From an uncultured Christensenellaceae bacterium (GTDB lineage Bacteria; Bacillota; Clostridia; Christensenellales; Borkfalkiaceae): DNA of 64,000 nt. Location: the NCBI GenBank assembly GCA_910588465.1, contig CAJUOP010000002.1, positions 62,001-126,000 on the forward strand. The letters run 5' to 3'. The number at the start of each line of letters is the position of its first letter. Position 1 is the first letter of the stretch. Below are positions 32,659 to 41,997 of this stretch, one piece after another. The position numbers and the translations under genes were made by a program. The notes beneath the pieces were generated by a model. That model was not told the DNA's origin. It did no database searches and was given only the letters and a program-made list of their open reading frames with translations.

Positions 32659-35600
32659 TCACATTGCGATTTCCGAGCCGTTTAAAAAATTCACGATGGC
32701 GGCGCGGACGGTATTTTCGTCCACGCGCATCGTCCGCGCGACCGCCTTTTTATACAGCGCGATCTGCACGGCGTATTTTTCGCGCAGGGACGAATCGGAC
32801 AGATTCGAATACTTATAATCGATGATCCCGTAGCCCTCTTCGTCCTCGTACAATAAATCGATCGCGCCCTGATACACGGTGTTATCCTCCGCCTGCGTGG
32901 GCTCGAGCTCGTTTGCGGGGATCCCGACAAGGAATTTTCTTTCCCGCCACACGCGCTTGCCCGCAAGCGCGGCGATGCAGGGAATCTTCATTATTTTGTC
33001 CAGCCTGTCCGCCTTTAAAAATTTTATCTGCTCTTCGGTCAACAGCCCCTGCGCGCGCATACGACCGAGCTCCTCGCGCGCGTCCTTTCCGAACTGCGCG
33101 AACTGCAAAAACGCATGGTACGCAAGCCCCGCCTCCACCGAGGTCTTTTCGTGCGGCTCGTCCGAAAAATACAGCGCGTACGGCGCGTCCTCTTCCGCCC
33201 CCCGCCGCATAAGGTCGGTCGCGGAGCTCTTCACGTGCAGCGCGGTGCTCGGCAGGTAGGGATAGCGCGCGCCCATGCCGTACGCTTCGATTCTCTCCGC
33301 GCGCTCCGTCTCCTCCGCCGCCCCGTTCTCCTCCCGTCGGGAAAATTCCTCCGCGGCGGGCTCGGGCGCGAACCGATCTTGAAACCTCGACAAATCGAAA
33401 AAGTCCGAAAGTCTTTCGGCGTAGCGCGGGGAACCCGCGCCGTCCTTTTCGTCGAACAGCAGGTGCAGGCGATACCGCGCGCGCGTCATGGCGACGTAGA
33501 GCAGATTGCGCTCGCCCTTTCTGTCCTCCCCGTCCAGACAGAGAAGAGAGGCGCGGCGCGTAAGCGTTTCGTACATGCGGCGCGAGGGCACGTCGTAACA
33601 CTTAGGCGCGGCGAGAAATTCTTCCGTCCAGAGCACCTCGTCCCGCTCCGACCCGCGGAAGGGCGTATCGAGGTTGGCAAGAATCACGATCGGGTATTCC
33701 AAGCCCTTGGACGCGTGCATGGTTAGCACCTTTACCGCGTTTTCGCCTCCGCTCTCCGAAAAATCGACGCGGTAGCCCGCCGCCTTCAACCCGCTTAAAA
33801 ATGCGTGCACGCTCCCCGCGCGCTCCGCCTCCTCCGTCAGTCTGCGCACGCGCGCAAGTCGGTTTTTCCCGTCCGGCTTGGCGGCGATCTGCGCTTCCAG
33901 CCCCAGCGACAGTAACAGATTCACCGTCTCCGCCGCCGTCTTGACGCAAGCCGCCGCCCGCAGTCCATCCAGCCTTTCGAAGAACGCAACGAGCTTTCGC
34001 GCAAGGTCGCCCTGCTCCCGCTTCGCAAACTCCTTGCAGGCGCCGCGGAAGGCGTACACCTCGGGATAGCGCGCCCGTATCTTTGCAAGCTCGCCGTCCG
34101 AAAAGCCCCCGATCGCCGAGAGCATGGCGCCCGCCAGCGGGATATCCTGCTCGGGATTGTCGAGCAGCGACAGCCAATCGAGCACCAGCCGCGCCTCGAA
34201 ATAGTCGCACACGTTCACCGCCGAAGAGGACGTGACGGGGATCCCCCGCGCGGCGAGCATACGCGCCACCCGCTCCGCGTCGCCCGACTTCTTTCTTACC
34301 AGCACTGCGATGTCTCCCCAGTCCGCCTTTTTCCACGCGCCCTGTCCGTGCGGAGTCTGCTCGTCCGCGTCGAACCACTCCCTGCCGTATTCGGACTGCA
34401 CCAGCGCGACGATTTTTTCCGCCGCCGCGCTCGTGTCCGTTCTGCCCGAGCCGCTCAGCACCGAATATACCGTCAGCTCGCCCCGCTCCCGCCGCTCCGA
34501 CTTTTTCACGCGGTGGAAGAGCACCTCGCCCTTATTTGCGCCGTAGCGCGCGCCGCCCGTCATGGGCGTGTAAGTCATGTCCGGCAGCCGCCCGAACACG
34601 TCGTTCACCGCGTTTAAAATATTTTCCGCCGAACGGAAATTCTGCGTGAGCCGCAGCGACAGGGGAAGCTCCCGCTCCTTCTGCTCGAAAAATTCCGAAT
34701 CGCTCCCGCGGAACGCGTAAATCGCCTGCTTGGCGTCCCCCACCAAAAACAGATCCTGCCCCGCCAGCAAAGAGACGATGCTTTCCTGCACGGGGTTTAC
34801 GTCCTGATACTCGTCCACGAACACGTATTTATATTTCGCGTGGAGCTCCTCGCGCACGGCGGGCTCGCTCAGCACCCGCAAAGCGCACTTTTCCAAATCT
34901 CCGTAATCGAGCACGCCCGCCTCGCTTTTCAGCCGCGCATACCGCTCGCCGTAGTCCCGAATCAGGGTGCACAACGCCGCGGCGCACTCGTCCGCCGTTT
35001 TGCAGCGCGCGCGCTCCGTCTTTTCGTCCTCGAACGCTTTCAGCTCGGCATACAGCTCCTTCACGCGCTTGCTCAGCTCGCCCAGGCGGGTAAGGTTGTC
35101 CCGTTCCTCTCCCTCGGCAGCCGTTCTGCGGGGCGTGTTCGGAACGGCGGGCAGCCCGAGCAGGACCGCTTCGAACAGCCCCCGCGCCAGCGCAACGCGC
35201 TCCGCCGCGCCCGCGAGGATCCCCGCCATTTCCGCCGCGCGCGACGACGGGGGAAATTTTCCCTTTAACTCTTCCGCTTCGCACAGCAGCTCTTTTGCGC
35301 GGAACGCAAAGTCCGCCCAAACGCGCGCGCAGGCTTTTTCGAACGTATCCTCCCGCCCCGCGCGTTCCAAAATCCCTTCGTAGTCCTGTTCGTCGCGCAG
35401 TCCGTTGTAGGAGGAAAGCACCAGCTCCCGCAAAAACGCGTCCTTTTTTTTGCGGAAATACACGGACAGCAGACGGCGGAAATCCTCCCCGCCCTCCTCG
35501 TAGGCGTGCTCGAACACCTCGTCCAGCGCGCGCAGGGAAAGCGACTTTGCCTCCGCGTCGTCCGAGCCGAGAATGCGGAACGCGGGATCGACCCCCGCCA

Positions 35601-35943
35601 AAAAGAAATGGGTGCGCAAGAGCCGAGCGCAAAAGGAATGAACGGTGCTCACGTCGGCGAGCGGGAGGGCGTTCAACTGCGCTTTGAGCCGCGCGCGCGT
35701 CTCCCCGTCCGAAACGGCGAGGCGTTTCACAAGCTCGGCGCGGAGCTTGTCGCGCATTTGCGCCGCCGCCTTGTTGGTAAAGGTAACGGCGAGCACTTCG
35801 CTCACGTCCGCGCCCGACAAAATAATATCCACAAGGCGAGTGATCATGACAAATGTCTTGCCGCTGCCCGCCGAAGCGGAGACGATCACCCTGCCGCGCG
35901 CTTCCACCGCGCGTCTCTGTTCTTCCGTCAACCGTACGCTCAT
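32659..35943 (-). CDS. addA: AddA/RexA helicase-nuclease subunit
   Basis: 1094 residues from the ATG at 35943, overlapping the addB stop by four bases. UvrD-type helicase with Walker A SASAGSGKTF (about 22-31), motif II FVDEYQDVN, VGDAKQAIYAFRGS, the late motifs TMHASKGLEYP and LLYVAMTRAR, and a C-terminal RecB-type nuclease (YQGAIDLLYEDEEGYGIIDYKYS; Asp and DYK metal ligands). With AddB it resects double-strand ends for RecA-dependent repair. The product is slightly shorter than B. subtilis AddA (about 1230). An alternative upstream start lies inside addB and is not needed. Confidence 0.93.
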   Translation of the reverse strand: MSVRLTEEQRRAVEARGRVIVSASAGSGKTFVMITRLVDIILSGADVSEVLAVTFTNKAAAQMRDKLRAELVKRLAVSDGETRARLKAQLNALPLADVSTVHSFCARLLRTHFFLAGVDPAFRILGSDDAEAKSLSLRALDEVFEHAYEEGGEDFRRLLSVYFRKKKDAFLRELVLSSYNGLRDEQDYEGILERAGREDTFEKACARVWADFAFRAKELLCEAEELKGKFPPSSRAAEMAGILAGAAERVALARGLFEAVLLGLPAVPNTPRRTAAEGEERDNLTRLGELSKRVKELYAELKAFEDEKTERARCKTADECAAALCTLIRDYGERYARLKSEAGVLDYGDLEKCALRVLSEPAVREELHAKYKYVFVDEYQDVNPVQESIVSLLAGQDLFLVGDAKQAIYAFRGSDSEFFEQKERELPLSLRLTQNFRSAENILNAVNDVFGRLPDMTYTPMTGGARYGANKGEVLFHRVKKSERRERGELTVYSVLSGSGRTDTSAAAEKIVALVQSEYGREWFDADEQTPHGQGAWKKADWGDIAVLVRKKSGDAERVARMLAARGIPVTSSSAVNVCDYFEARLVLDWLSLLDNPEQDIPLAGAMLSAIGGFSDGELAKIRARYPEVYAFRGACKEFAKREQGDLARKLVAFFERLDGLRAAACVKTAAETVNLLLSLGLEAQIAAKPDGKNRLARVRRLTEEAERAGSVHAFLSGLKAAGYRVDFSESGGENAVKVLTMHASKGLEYPIVILANLDTPFRGSERDEVLWTEEFLAAPKCYDVPSRRMYETLTRRASLLCLDGEDRKGERNLLYVAMTRARYRLHLLFDEKDGAGSPRYAERLSDFFDLSRFQDRFAPEPAAEEFSRREENGAAEETERAERIEAYGMGARYPYLPSTALHVKSSATDLMRRGAEEDAPYALYFSDEPHEKTSVEAGLAYHAFLQFAQFGKDAREELGRMRAQGLLTEEQIKFLKADRLDKIMKIPCIAALAGKRVWRERKFLVGIPANELEPTQAEDNTVYQGAIDLLYEDEEGYGIIDYKYSNLSDSSLREKYAVQIALYKKAVARTMRVDENTVRAAIVNFLNGSEIAM

Positions 35944-38900
35944 AACTCGCCCCGCTCCTTTTTCACCAGCGCGGCGATCTGCGAGCACTTCACGCTCTCT
36001 TCCTTCCGCGGCTCGCCCGTAAACGCGCACAGGCTCTTCAGCTTGCAGTATGCGCACGCGCCCTCGTACGGCGAGGGGCGGATGTTGCCCGCCTTCATTT
36101 CGCGCTCCGCCCTGTCGCTGACGAGCAGCGAATACTCCAAAAACGCCTCGAAGTCGGATTGCGCCATTCCCTTGTCCGTTGCTCTTCCGCCCAGCGTTCC
36201 CTCGAACAGCTCGCTCTTTTCCCCCTCTTTGAGCGCGACGTCCATAAACGAGACCACGTTCGCCTCTCCGCTGTAAAAGCCCTTCATGCGGTACTTTACC
36301 GCGTCCGGCTTGGCGTAGACGTCCGCCGCGGGGAAATAGAACGCACCCGCCGCGCGTTTGCCCTGCGCCGCCGCCGAGAGATACAGCTCGAGCTGCAGCT
36401 TTCTGCCCGTGTAGTAAGAGGTGGGGCTGTCGTCGATCGCGCCCGTCTTATAGTCGATCACCCGAACGTATTCCTCCGCCGCATCGATTCGGTCGGCAGT
36501 GCCGCTAAGCTCCAGATCGGGGATTTCCACCCGAGTCTCCGCCGCAAGCACGCGGAACGCCGAGCGCGCCAGCTGACGGTACGCCGCCGCCGAAACTTCT
36601 TCGCCCTCCGCAATCAGTCTGTCCCCCGTGTAGGCGCCCGCCGCCGTATCGGTAAGCGCGGCATACTTCGCTTCCTTTAATTTCAGCTCGCCCGTCTCGC
36701 GCGCAAAGGCGCGGCACGCCGCCTCGTCCGAAAAGTCGTTCAGTCTCTTGCCAACCTCTTCGAGCACGGCGTGCACAAAGGAGCCCGCGTCCGTATCGAG
36801 CACGGTGCGTTCCTCCCGCTCGCGCAGCCTGAGCCCGCGCGAGGCGAAGCCCGCGTAGGGACAGGCAAAGTAGCTTTCGAGCAGGGTGGGCGAAACGTTC
36901 TGCTCCCGCTTGAAATACAGCTCGGCAACGCCCGCGACGTCGCCCTTTTCTCCGCCGTACAAAAGAGCGTCCGCGCGCTCCCACTCCTCCGCGCCCAGCG
37001 TGCTGCAAAGCGCGAAAAAGCGCGTCTGCGCCTCCGCGCCACCCTTTTCCCGTTCCCGCCCGTAGGCAAGCAGATTGAGCGTTGCGGGCGCCTTTTCGCT
37101 GCAATCGTAGGGGTATAACGCGGGCATGGGGGGCATATCGAACAGTTTTTGCACGGTGCGGATGATTTCTCCCGCGTTTGCCTCCGTCCCCTTTCGGCGC
37201 AGAGAACAGCTGAAATACGCCTCTTTTTCGAACGCGCACAAATTCAGCGCGAGCGCCTCGCGCGCCCTCCTGTTCACCTGCTCGATGGCGGGCTCGATTT
37301 CCGTTTGCAGCGCGCTCAGCCGTTTGATCTCGCCGTCTCCGATCACGGCGGTATCCGCGCAAACGCGCGGCACATCGTCCGTAAGCCCCACGGCGAACAG
37401 CACCTTTACGCGGGCGATGCGGCTCTCCGTCATATCCCCCGCGTACACCGCGTCCGCGTATTGCGGGATCATGGAAACCTTTAACGCGCTCATGCCGTTT
37501 TCGAGCACCGCGGCAAACTCGCGCGCGGAGAACGTACGCCCGCCCGCCACCGTCTCCGTTTCGCACAGCACGTTTTCGAGCGGCTTTAAATCGAGATAGC
37601 GTTTCTCCTCCGCAGAGAGCGTTTTGCCCAGCCGCTCGGCGATCGGCTCCCAACCGACCAGCTCGCGCAGGGCGCGCACCGCCTTCACGAACGAAGCGCC
37701 GCTCCCCTTTCCGCCCTTGGGAAAGAGGGACAAGACCGCAAGCAGCTTCTCCCGACAGGCGCACAGCGCGTCTCTGTCGTAGCGGGCGACCGCCTCGCCC
37801 GTCTTGATCTCCCGCTTCGCCGCGCCGCGGTAGCCGCCGTACTTTAACAGATAGTTACGGAACTCGCCGCTCTCGCCGAAGCAGACGTTGGCGCAGACGG
37901 CGTCCGCGTCCTCGGGCAGCACGCCGCCGTGCAGGGCGCGCAATACGGCGAGGACGAACGCGCAGAACGGGTGCTCCGCGAACGACCGCTTTTTATCCGC
38001 ATAGAAGGGAATGCGATAGGCGGAGAACACCTTTTCGACGGCAAGAAAGCTTTCCCCGTCGGGCACCAGCACGGCGATATCGCGGTAGCGCAGCCCCTCG
38101 GCAACGTATTTTTTAATGAGCGCGGCGACCGTGTTCAGCTCGTCCGTTTCGTCCTCGGCAAAGAACGCGCGTACGCTCTTTTCCGGCTGCGGCGCGGGTG
38201 GAAGCAGCTCGGGCGCGAACAGCGTTCCGCGCAGCCGAAGGGCGGCGGGAGAGAGAGTGCAGCCCGTCTTTTCCCGCACGGGCTCTCCGCAGTCGCTCAC
38301 GGCGCGCAAAAAAGCGCGCGCCGCCTCGTTGGTGTAAATTTCCTCGGCTCCGCCCAAAAATATCCCCGTTACGCTTTTCGCGTTCTCGGCGGCGGCACAG
38401 ATCCCCTCCCGCGCCTGCTTGGTAAAGGAACCGAACGCGAAAAAGAAGACGTTCGTTTCGTGCAGCCCGCCCGAGGAAAGCTTTTCGGGGAGCAGCGAAA
38501 GATAGCCGTTTTCGTCCAGCAGTCCGTTTTCCGCCAAAAAAGCGTTGTAGCGTTCGAGCAGGAACGCCAGATCGGAAAGCTTCCACCGCAAAAATCCGTC
38601 CGTCGCCTCGGCGTTCTCGCGCAGGGTCTGCGCCGAAATGCGGGAGGCGGAAAGCTGGGCGATCGTCTCGTAAACGGCGGAAGCGGAGTTGGGGCGGAAG
38701 CATTTCAGCTCCTCTCCGTGCTCCTCGATCAACGCGGAAATTTCCATTACCGAACCGTATTTGGAGAGCACGCGCCGCCCGTCCGCCAAAAAGCGGGCAA
38801 GCGTGGTCACCTCGGTGTCGAACGTGCCCCCGAGGCGGTTTACGATCGCGCGCTCCGCAAGCAGGGTAAGCCTGTCCTCGCAGAACACCAAATTTTTCCC

Positions 38901-38984
38901 GCCCTTTTGTTCGGAGGCGGCAACGCAGTCGGCAAGCGATTGCAGCGCGTCGTCCAGCGTGGGCGCGAGAACGGTTTTCAGCAT
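35940..38984 (-). CDS. addB: AddB/RexB-like nuclease subunit
   Basis: 1014 residues. The C-terminal nuclease domain carries LELSGTADRIDAAEEYVRVIDYKTG, with Asp and DYK ligands. The four Cys of the iron-sulfur staple are visible: one in SYFACPY and three in CAYCKLKSLC near the end. The N-terminus, APTLDDALQSLADC, lacks the Walker A GxxGxGKT seen in B. subtilis AddB, so it is more RexB-like. It is the first gene of the addB-addA unit, with a weak ribosome site (ACGGAAA). Confidence 0.88.
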   Translation of the reverse strand: MLKTVLAPTLDDALQSLADCVAASEQKGGKNLVFCEDRLTLLAERAIVNRLGGTFDTEVTTLARFLADGRRVLSKYGSVMEISALIEEHGEELKCFRPNSASAVYETIAQLSASRISAQTLRENAEATDGFLRWKLSDLAFLLERYNAFLAENGLLDENGYLSLLPEKLSSGGLHETNVFFFAFGSFTKQAREGICAAAENAKSVTGIFLGGAEEIYTNEAARAFLRAVSDCGEPVREKTGCTLSPAALRLRGTLFAPELLPPAPQPEKSVRAFFAEDETDELNTVAALIKKYVAEGLRYRDIAVLVPDGESFLAVEKVFSAYRIPFYADKKRSFAEHPFCAFVLAVLRALHGGVLPEDADAVCANVCFGESGEFRNYLLKYGGYRGAAKREIKTGEAVARYDRDALCACREKLLAVLSLFPKGGKGSGASFVKAVRALRELVGWEPIAERLGKTLSAEEKRYLDLKPLENVLCETETVAGGRTFSAREFAAVLENGMSALKVSMIPQYADAVYAGDMTESRIARVKVLFAVGLTDDVPRVCADTAVIGDGEIKRLSALQTEIEPAIEQVNRRAREALALNLCAFEKEAYFSCSLRRKGTEANAGEIIRTVQKLFDMPPMPALYPYDCSEKAPATLNLLAYGREREKGGAEAQTRFFALCSTLGAEEWERADALLYGGEKGDVAGVAELYFKREQNVSPTLLESYFACPYAGFASRGLRLREREERTVLDTDAGSFVHAVLEEVGKRLNDFSDEAACRAFARETGELKLKEAKYAALTDTAAGAYTGDRLIAEGEEVSAAAYRQLARSAFRVLAAETRVEIPDLELSGTADRIDAAEEYVRVIDYKTGAIDDSPTSYYTGRKLQLELYLSAAAQGKRAAGAFYFPAADVYAKPDAVKYRMKGFYSGEANVVSFMDVALKEGEKSELFEGTLGGRATDKGMAQSDFEAFLEYSLLVSDRAEREMKAGNIRPSPYEGACAYCKLKSLCAFTGEPRKEESVKCSQIAALVKKERGEL

Positions 38985-39009
38985 TCGTCAATTTCCGTTT
39001 TTTTCTTTT

Positions 39010-39018
39010 ATTATATCA
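39010..39018 (-). promoter_or_regulatory. Extended -10 promoter candidate for addB
   Basis: On the minus strand TGATATAAT (extended -10 TGnTATAAT) lies 25 bp before the addB ATG. No good -35 is seen at 16-18 bp, which is normal for extended -10 promoters. Confidence 0.5.
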
Positions 39019-39057
39019 TCTTTTCACAAAAATTTCTTGCGATTGAGAGCATTTATT

Positions 39058-39086
39058 TTTACAAAACCGAAAAAATATGTTATAAT
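39058..39086 (+). promoter_or_regulatory. Promoter of the 333-residue lipoprotein gene
   Basis: TTTACA, 17 bp, TATAAT, ending 55 bp before the ATG. It diverges from the addB promoter within the same 157-bp gap. Confidence 0.75.
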
Positions 39087-39141
39087 GAGGAAAAAGTGCG
39101 GAAATTTTTCCGTAAACTTCAAATATTTTCCGGAGATCATC

Positions 39142-40143
39142 ATGAAAAAAATACGCATCGCCTGTCTGGCGCTGCTTGCCCCGCTCGCGCTGCTGTGCGC
39201 CTGCGCCGCGGGCACGCCTGAGCTTTCGATCGAATCCAACTGGTACGGTCAGACGGGGGAACGGCACGTAATTACACCCACGTACGAAAAGCTTGTATAC
39301 GGGATAAAGTTTACCAAGAGCGAGCAGGCGGAAAAGAGCGGCTATTATTTCACCTACGAAAACGGCACGTATATCACCGAGCTGAAGAACGAAACGATTC
39401 AGCTGCCCGACGGCGCCAGCGCCATGGGCTATCGGTTTTCGACCACCCTCGAAACGGACGTGATCGTACGCTATAACGGCGAAACGAGCGAAACGCTGCA
39501 CGACAGGGTAACGACGTACGCGCTGTTTTTAGACGCAGACAGCGGCTTAAAGCCCGTTAAGAGCGGGCAAGAGGTGCACTCCACCGTGCCCGCGGGCACG
39601 CCCGAAGGCTCGTTCGAGTCGGTGAGCAAGGCGTATATCGAATACGACTATACGATCGCGACCGAATACGCCGCCGACCTTTCCGAAGCGTATATGAAGG
39701 TGGACAACCTCAACTCGGACAAGGACGACGCGCTCGAACCACAGAAGGTAAAGCTGAAAGGAAGCGGAACGTACCTGGATAACGAGCAGCTGCTGTTCGC
39801 CCTGCGCGGGGTCGATTTTGCGAGCCCTACCTCCTTCCGTTCGATCAATCCCAACTCCAAGCAGTGCGTGGGAGTGCTGTTTTACGACGCGCCCGTTTCC
39901 GTCCGCGAGGTGTGCACATTCTCGCTCGGCGGCGTAAGCGAGGAGCGGACGATAGAGGCTTACGAATTCAGTTTAAGATATTCGCAGGAATATTCGGGAG
40001 AGCCCAAAAAATTCGTCTATGCGAAAAAAACCTCCCCCACGGACAACGTTTACCGCAACGTGCTTTTGCGCACCGAGATGCCGGGCATTTACTCGCACGG
40101 AAACTTTGTATACGCGCTCACCTCGGCGGAGTTTGCAAAGTAA
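39142..40143 (+). CDS. Lipoprotein of unknown function
   Basis: 333 residues from the ATG at 39142 (CGGAGATCATC upstream). The signal peptide MKKIRIACLALLAPLALLCAC ends at a probable lipidated Cys. The mature part is mixed alpha/beta, with Ser/Thr/Tyr-rich strands (YYFTYENGTYITEL, YRFSTTLETDVIVRYNGET) and no recognised domain. It is the only rightward gene in the long leftward stretch from about 2.3 kb to the window's right end, flanked by its own promoter and terminator, so it is a single-gene unit. Confidence 0.75.
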   Translation: MKKIRIACLALLAPLALLCACAAGTPELSIESNWYGQTGERHVITPTYEKLVYGIKFTKSEQAEKSGYYFTYENGTYITELKNETIQLPDGASAMGYRFSTTLETDVIVRYNGETSETLHDRVTTYALFLDADSGLKPVKSGQEVHSTVPAGTPEGSFESVSKAYIEYDYTIATEYAADLSEAYMKVDNLNSDKDDALEPQKVKLKGSGTYLDNEQLLFALRGVDFASPTSFRSINPNSKQCVGVLFYDAPVSVREVCTFSLGGVSEERTIEAYEFSLRYSQEYSGEPKKFVYAKKTSPTDNVYRNVLLRTEMPGIYSHGNFVYALTSAEFAK

Positions 40144-40157
40144 AAAAAGAGGATATT

Positions 40158-40196
40158 AAAAGAGCGTTCACGCAGCATTGCATGAACGCTCTTTTT
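40158..40196. terminator. Bidirectional terminator between lipoprotein gene and yraN
   Basis: AAAAGAGCGTTCA (40158-40170) pairs with TGAACGCTCTTTT (40183-40195) around a 12-nt loop, with A and T runs at the two ends. It serves both converging genes. Confidence 0.85.
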
Positions 40197-40210
40197 AACA
40201 GATAAGATTC

Positions 40211-40570
40211 TCAAATATAAGCGTCCTCGAAATATTCCAGCCCGCCCTCGTAGACGGCGGCAACGTCGAATCTGCACGGCAGCTCTCGCCGCCGAACGGT
40301 GCAAAAATACTTGGCGATCTGGCGGTAGCGTTGCTGTTTTTGCTGTGTGACCGCCTCGGCGGGAAGTCCGTACACGTCGTTTGCGCGGGCTTTTACCTCT
40401 ACAAAGCAATACCAACCATCCTTAAAGGCGACGATATCCGCCTCCCCGAAGGGCGTCACGTAGTTGCGTTCGAGAATTTTATAGCCGTGCTTTTTTAAAT
40501 ATTTTACCGCGGCAGCCTCTCCCTGCCGTCCCAGAATTTTTTTACGAAGGTCTTTCGATGAATCGGGCAT
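40211..40570 (-). CDS. yraN: YraN/UPF0102 family protein
   Basis: 119 residues, the usual family length, from the ATG at 40570. Signature: GRQGEAAAVKYLKKHGYKILERNY, GEADIVAFKDGWYCFVEVKAR, with the Asp and Glu-x-Lys of a PD-(D/E)xK nuclease-like fold. The physiological role is not established. The start lies 67 bp inside rnhB in another frame, a long overlap consistent with translational coupling. Confidence 0.9.
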   Translation of the reverse strand: MPDSSKDLRKKILGRQGEAAAVKYLKKHGYKILERNYVTPFGEADIVAFKDGWYCFVEVKARANDVYGLPAEAVTQQKQQRYRQIAKYFCTVRRRELPCRFDVAAVYEGGLEYFEDAYI

Positions 40571-41130
40571 ATTCCCGCCTCCTGAATCGCGCGGATATGC
40601 TCCGCCGTGCCGTAGCCTGCATTGTGGTCGAATCCGTATTCGGGATAGCTGCGCGCATATGCCGCCATCAGCGCGTCTCTGTACGTTTTGGCGAGAATGC
40701 TCGCCGCGCCGATGGAACAGACGAGCGCGTCCCCCTTTACGATACTTTTCTGCGGGATCGCAATATCCAGCGTCATGTTGCCGTCCGTCAGCACAAAGTC
40801 GGCGACGGGAGACAGCCGCTCCACGGCGCGTTTCATGCAAAGACGGGTCGCCTGCAAAATGTTTACGCGGTCGATCGTCTCCGCATCCACTTCCTCCACA
40901 GCGTAGCCGCGGGCAGCTTTTTTGATTTGCTCCGCCAGCGCTTCCCGCTTTTTGGCGGAAAGCTTTTTACTGTCGTTGATCCCCAAAACGCGCCGCTCCT
41001 CTTTGAGCGGCAGAATTACGGCGGCGCACACCACGGGACCCGCCAATGGTCCCCTGCCCACTTCGTCCACGCCCGCGACCGAACAAAAGCCCTTTTTAAA
41101 ATATTCTTTTTCCAACGTAAGCTCGTCCAT
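40504..41130 (-). CDS. rnhB: Ribonuclease HII
   Basis: 208 residues. The family motif GVDEVGRGPLAGPVV carries the Asp-Glu metal ligands; NDSKKLS and SIGAASILAKTYRD follow. It nicks RNA in DNA-RNA hybrids and at misincorporated ribonucleotides. Its ATG shares one base with the rbgA stop (TAATG). Confidence 0.96.
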   Translation of the reverse strand: MDELTLEKEYFKKGFCSVAGVDEVGRGPLAGPVVCAAVILPLKEERRVLGINDSKKLSAKKREALAEQIKKAARGYAVEEVDAETIDRVNILQATRLCMKRAVERLSPVADFVLTDGNMTLDIAIPQKSIVKGDALVCSIGAASILAKTYRDALMAAYARSYPEYGFDHNAGYGTAEHIRAIQEAGICPIHRKTFVKKFWDGRERLPR

Positions 41131-41987
41131 TACAACAACCCCGCCGAAATCAAATCCTCTTTCCCGTCCAGACAGACGCGCTGCAATTTCCCCTTACGGA
41201 AATCGTCGATCACGGCGCGCTCCCCGCGTTCGTAATCGAATTCCCCTCTGCGGAGAATCATTCCGCGGCGCGTGCATACCCGTTCGAGCATTTCGAGCGG
41301 CGTTCCCCCCTCGATGCCGTAGCGCTCCTCAAGCGCGGCGGGATACTTTTCCCACAGCTCTTCCAAAAGCGCCAGCGCGATCTCGTCCGCCTCTAAAATA
41401 TCGTCGTTGATACATCCGAGGTATGCAAGCCTGCGCGCCAGAATCTGATTTTCGCACGAGGGCGGCATTGTGCCGGGGGTATCCAACAGCTCGAACCCGC
41501 CGCACTTCACCCACTGCTTGGCGCGCGTCACGCCCGCCTTATCGCCCGTGATTGCCTTCTTGGCGCCCGAAAGCAGGTTGATAACCGTGCTCTTGCCCGT
41601 ATTCGGCACGCCCGCGATCAAAAAGCGCAACGGCTTTTGCGATCCCTTTTCCCTCAGCCGCGCCGCCTTCTCCGCCACGAGCGCGTTCATCGCCGTTTGC
41701 AGCGCGCGCAGTCCCGCAGAGGAGTTCGCCGCGATTTTAACGGCGTTTTGTCCCGCGGCGCGCAACAGCGACACGATCCCGTCCGCCTTGCCGTCCGCCA
41801 GATCGCCCTTATTCAATAAAAAAAGCACGGGCTTGTTGCCCGCCATGCTCTTTAACCGCGGGTTATAGGTAGCGGCGGGCGCGCGGGCGTCCAACACGAA
41901 CACCACGGCGTCGCACAGCTTTAAATTATCTTCCATCATGCGCATGGCTTTCGCCATGTGCCCGGGATACCACTGTATTGTTTTCAT
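41130..41987 (-). CDS. rbgA: Ribosome-assembly GTPase RbgA
   Basis: 285 residues, a circularly permuted GTPase: G4 NKGD (LLNKGDLAD) precedes G1 GVPNTGKST and G3 DTPGT. The N-terminal WYPGHMAKA is typical. It acts in late 50S assembly. The ribosome site is weak (no GGAGG in the 10-bp spacer after trmD), so it may rely on coupling. In many Firmicutes rplS lies between trmD and rbgA; it is absent here. Confidence 0.95.
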   Translation of the reverse strand: MKTIQWYPGHMAKAMRMMEDNLKLCDAVVFVLDARAPAATYNPRLKSMAGNKPVLFLLNKGDLADGKADGIVSLLRAAGQNAVKIAANSSAGLRALQTAMNALVAEKAARLREKGSQKPLRFLIAGVPNTGKSTVINLLSGAKKAITGDKAGVTRAKQWVKCGGFELLDTPGTMPPSCENQILARRLAYLGCINDDILEADEIALALLEELWEKYPAALEERYGIEGGTPLEMLERVCTRRGMILRRGEFDYERGERAVIDDFRKGKLQRVCLDGKEDLISAGLL

Positions 41988-41997
41988 AAGACTTTGT

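Noticed and set aside
37929..39221. Rightward open frame across addB and the lipoprotein start
   Set aside because: It runs through promoters and the lipoprotein signal peptide in another frame; addB on the opposite strand is clear.
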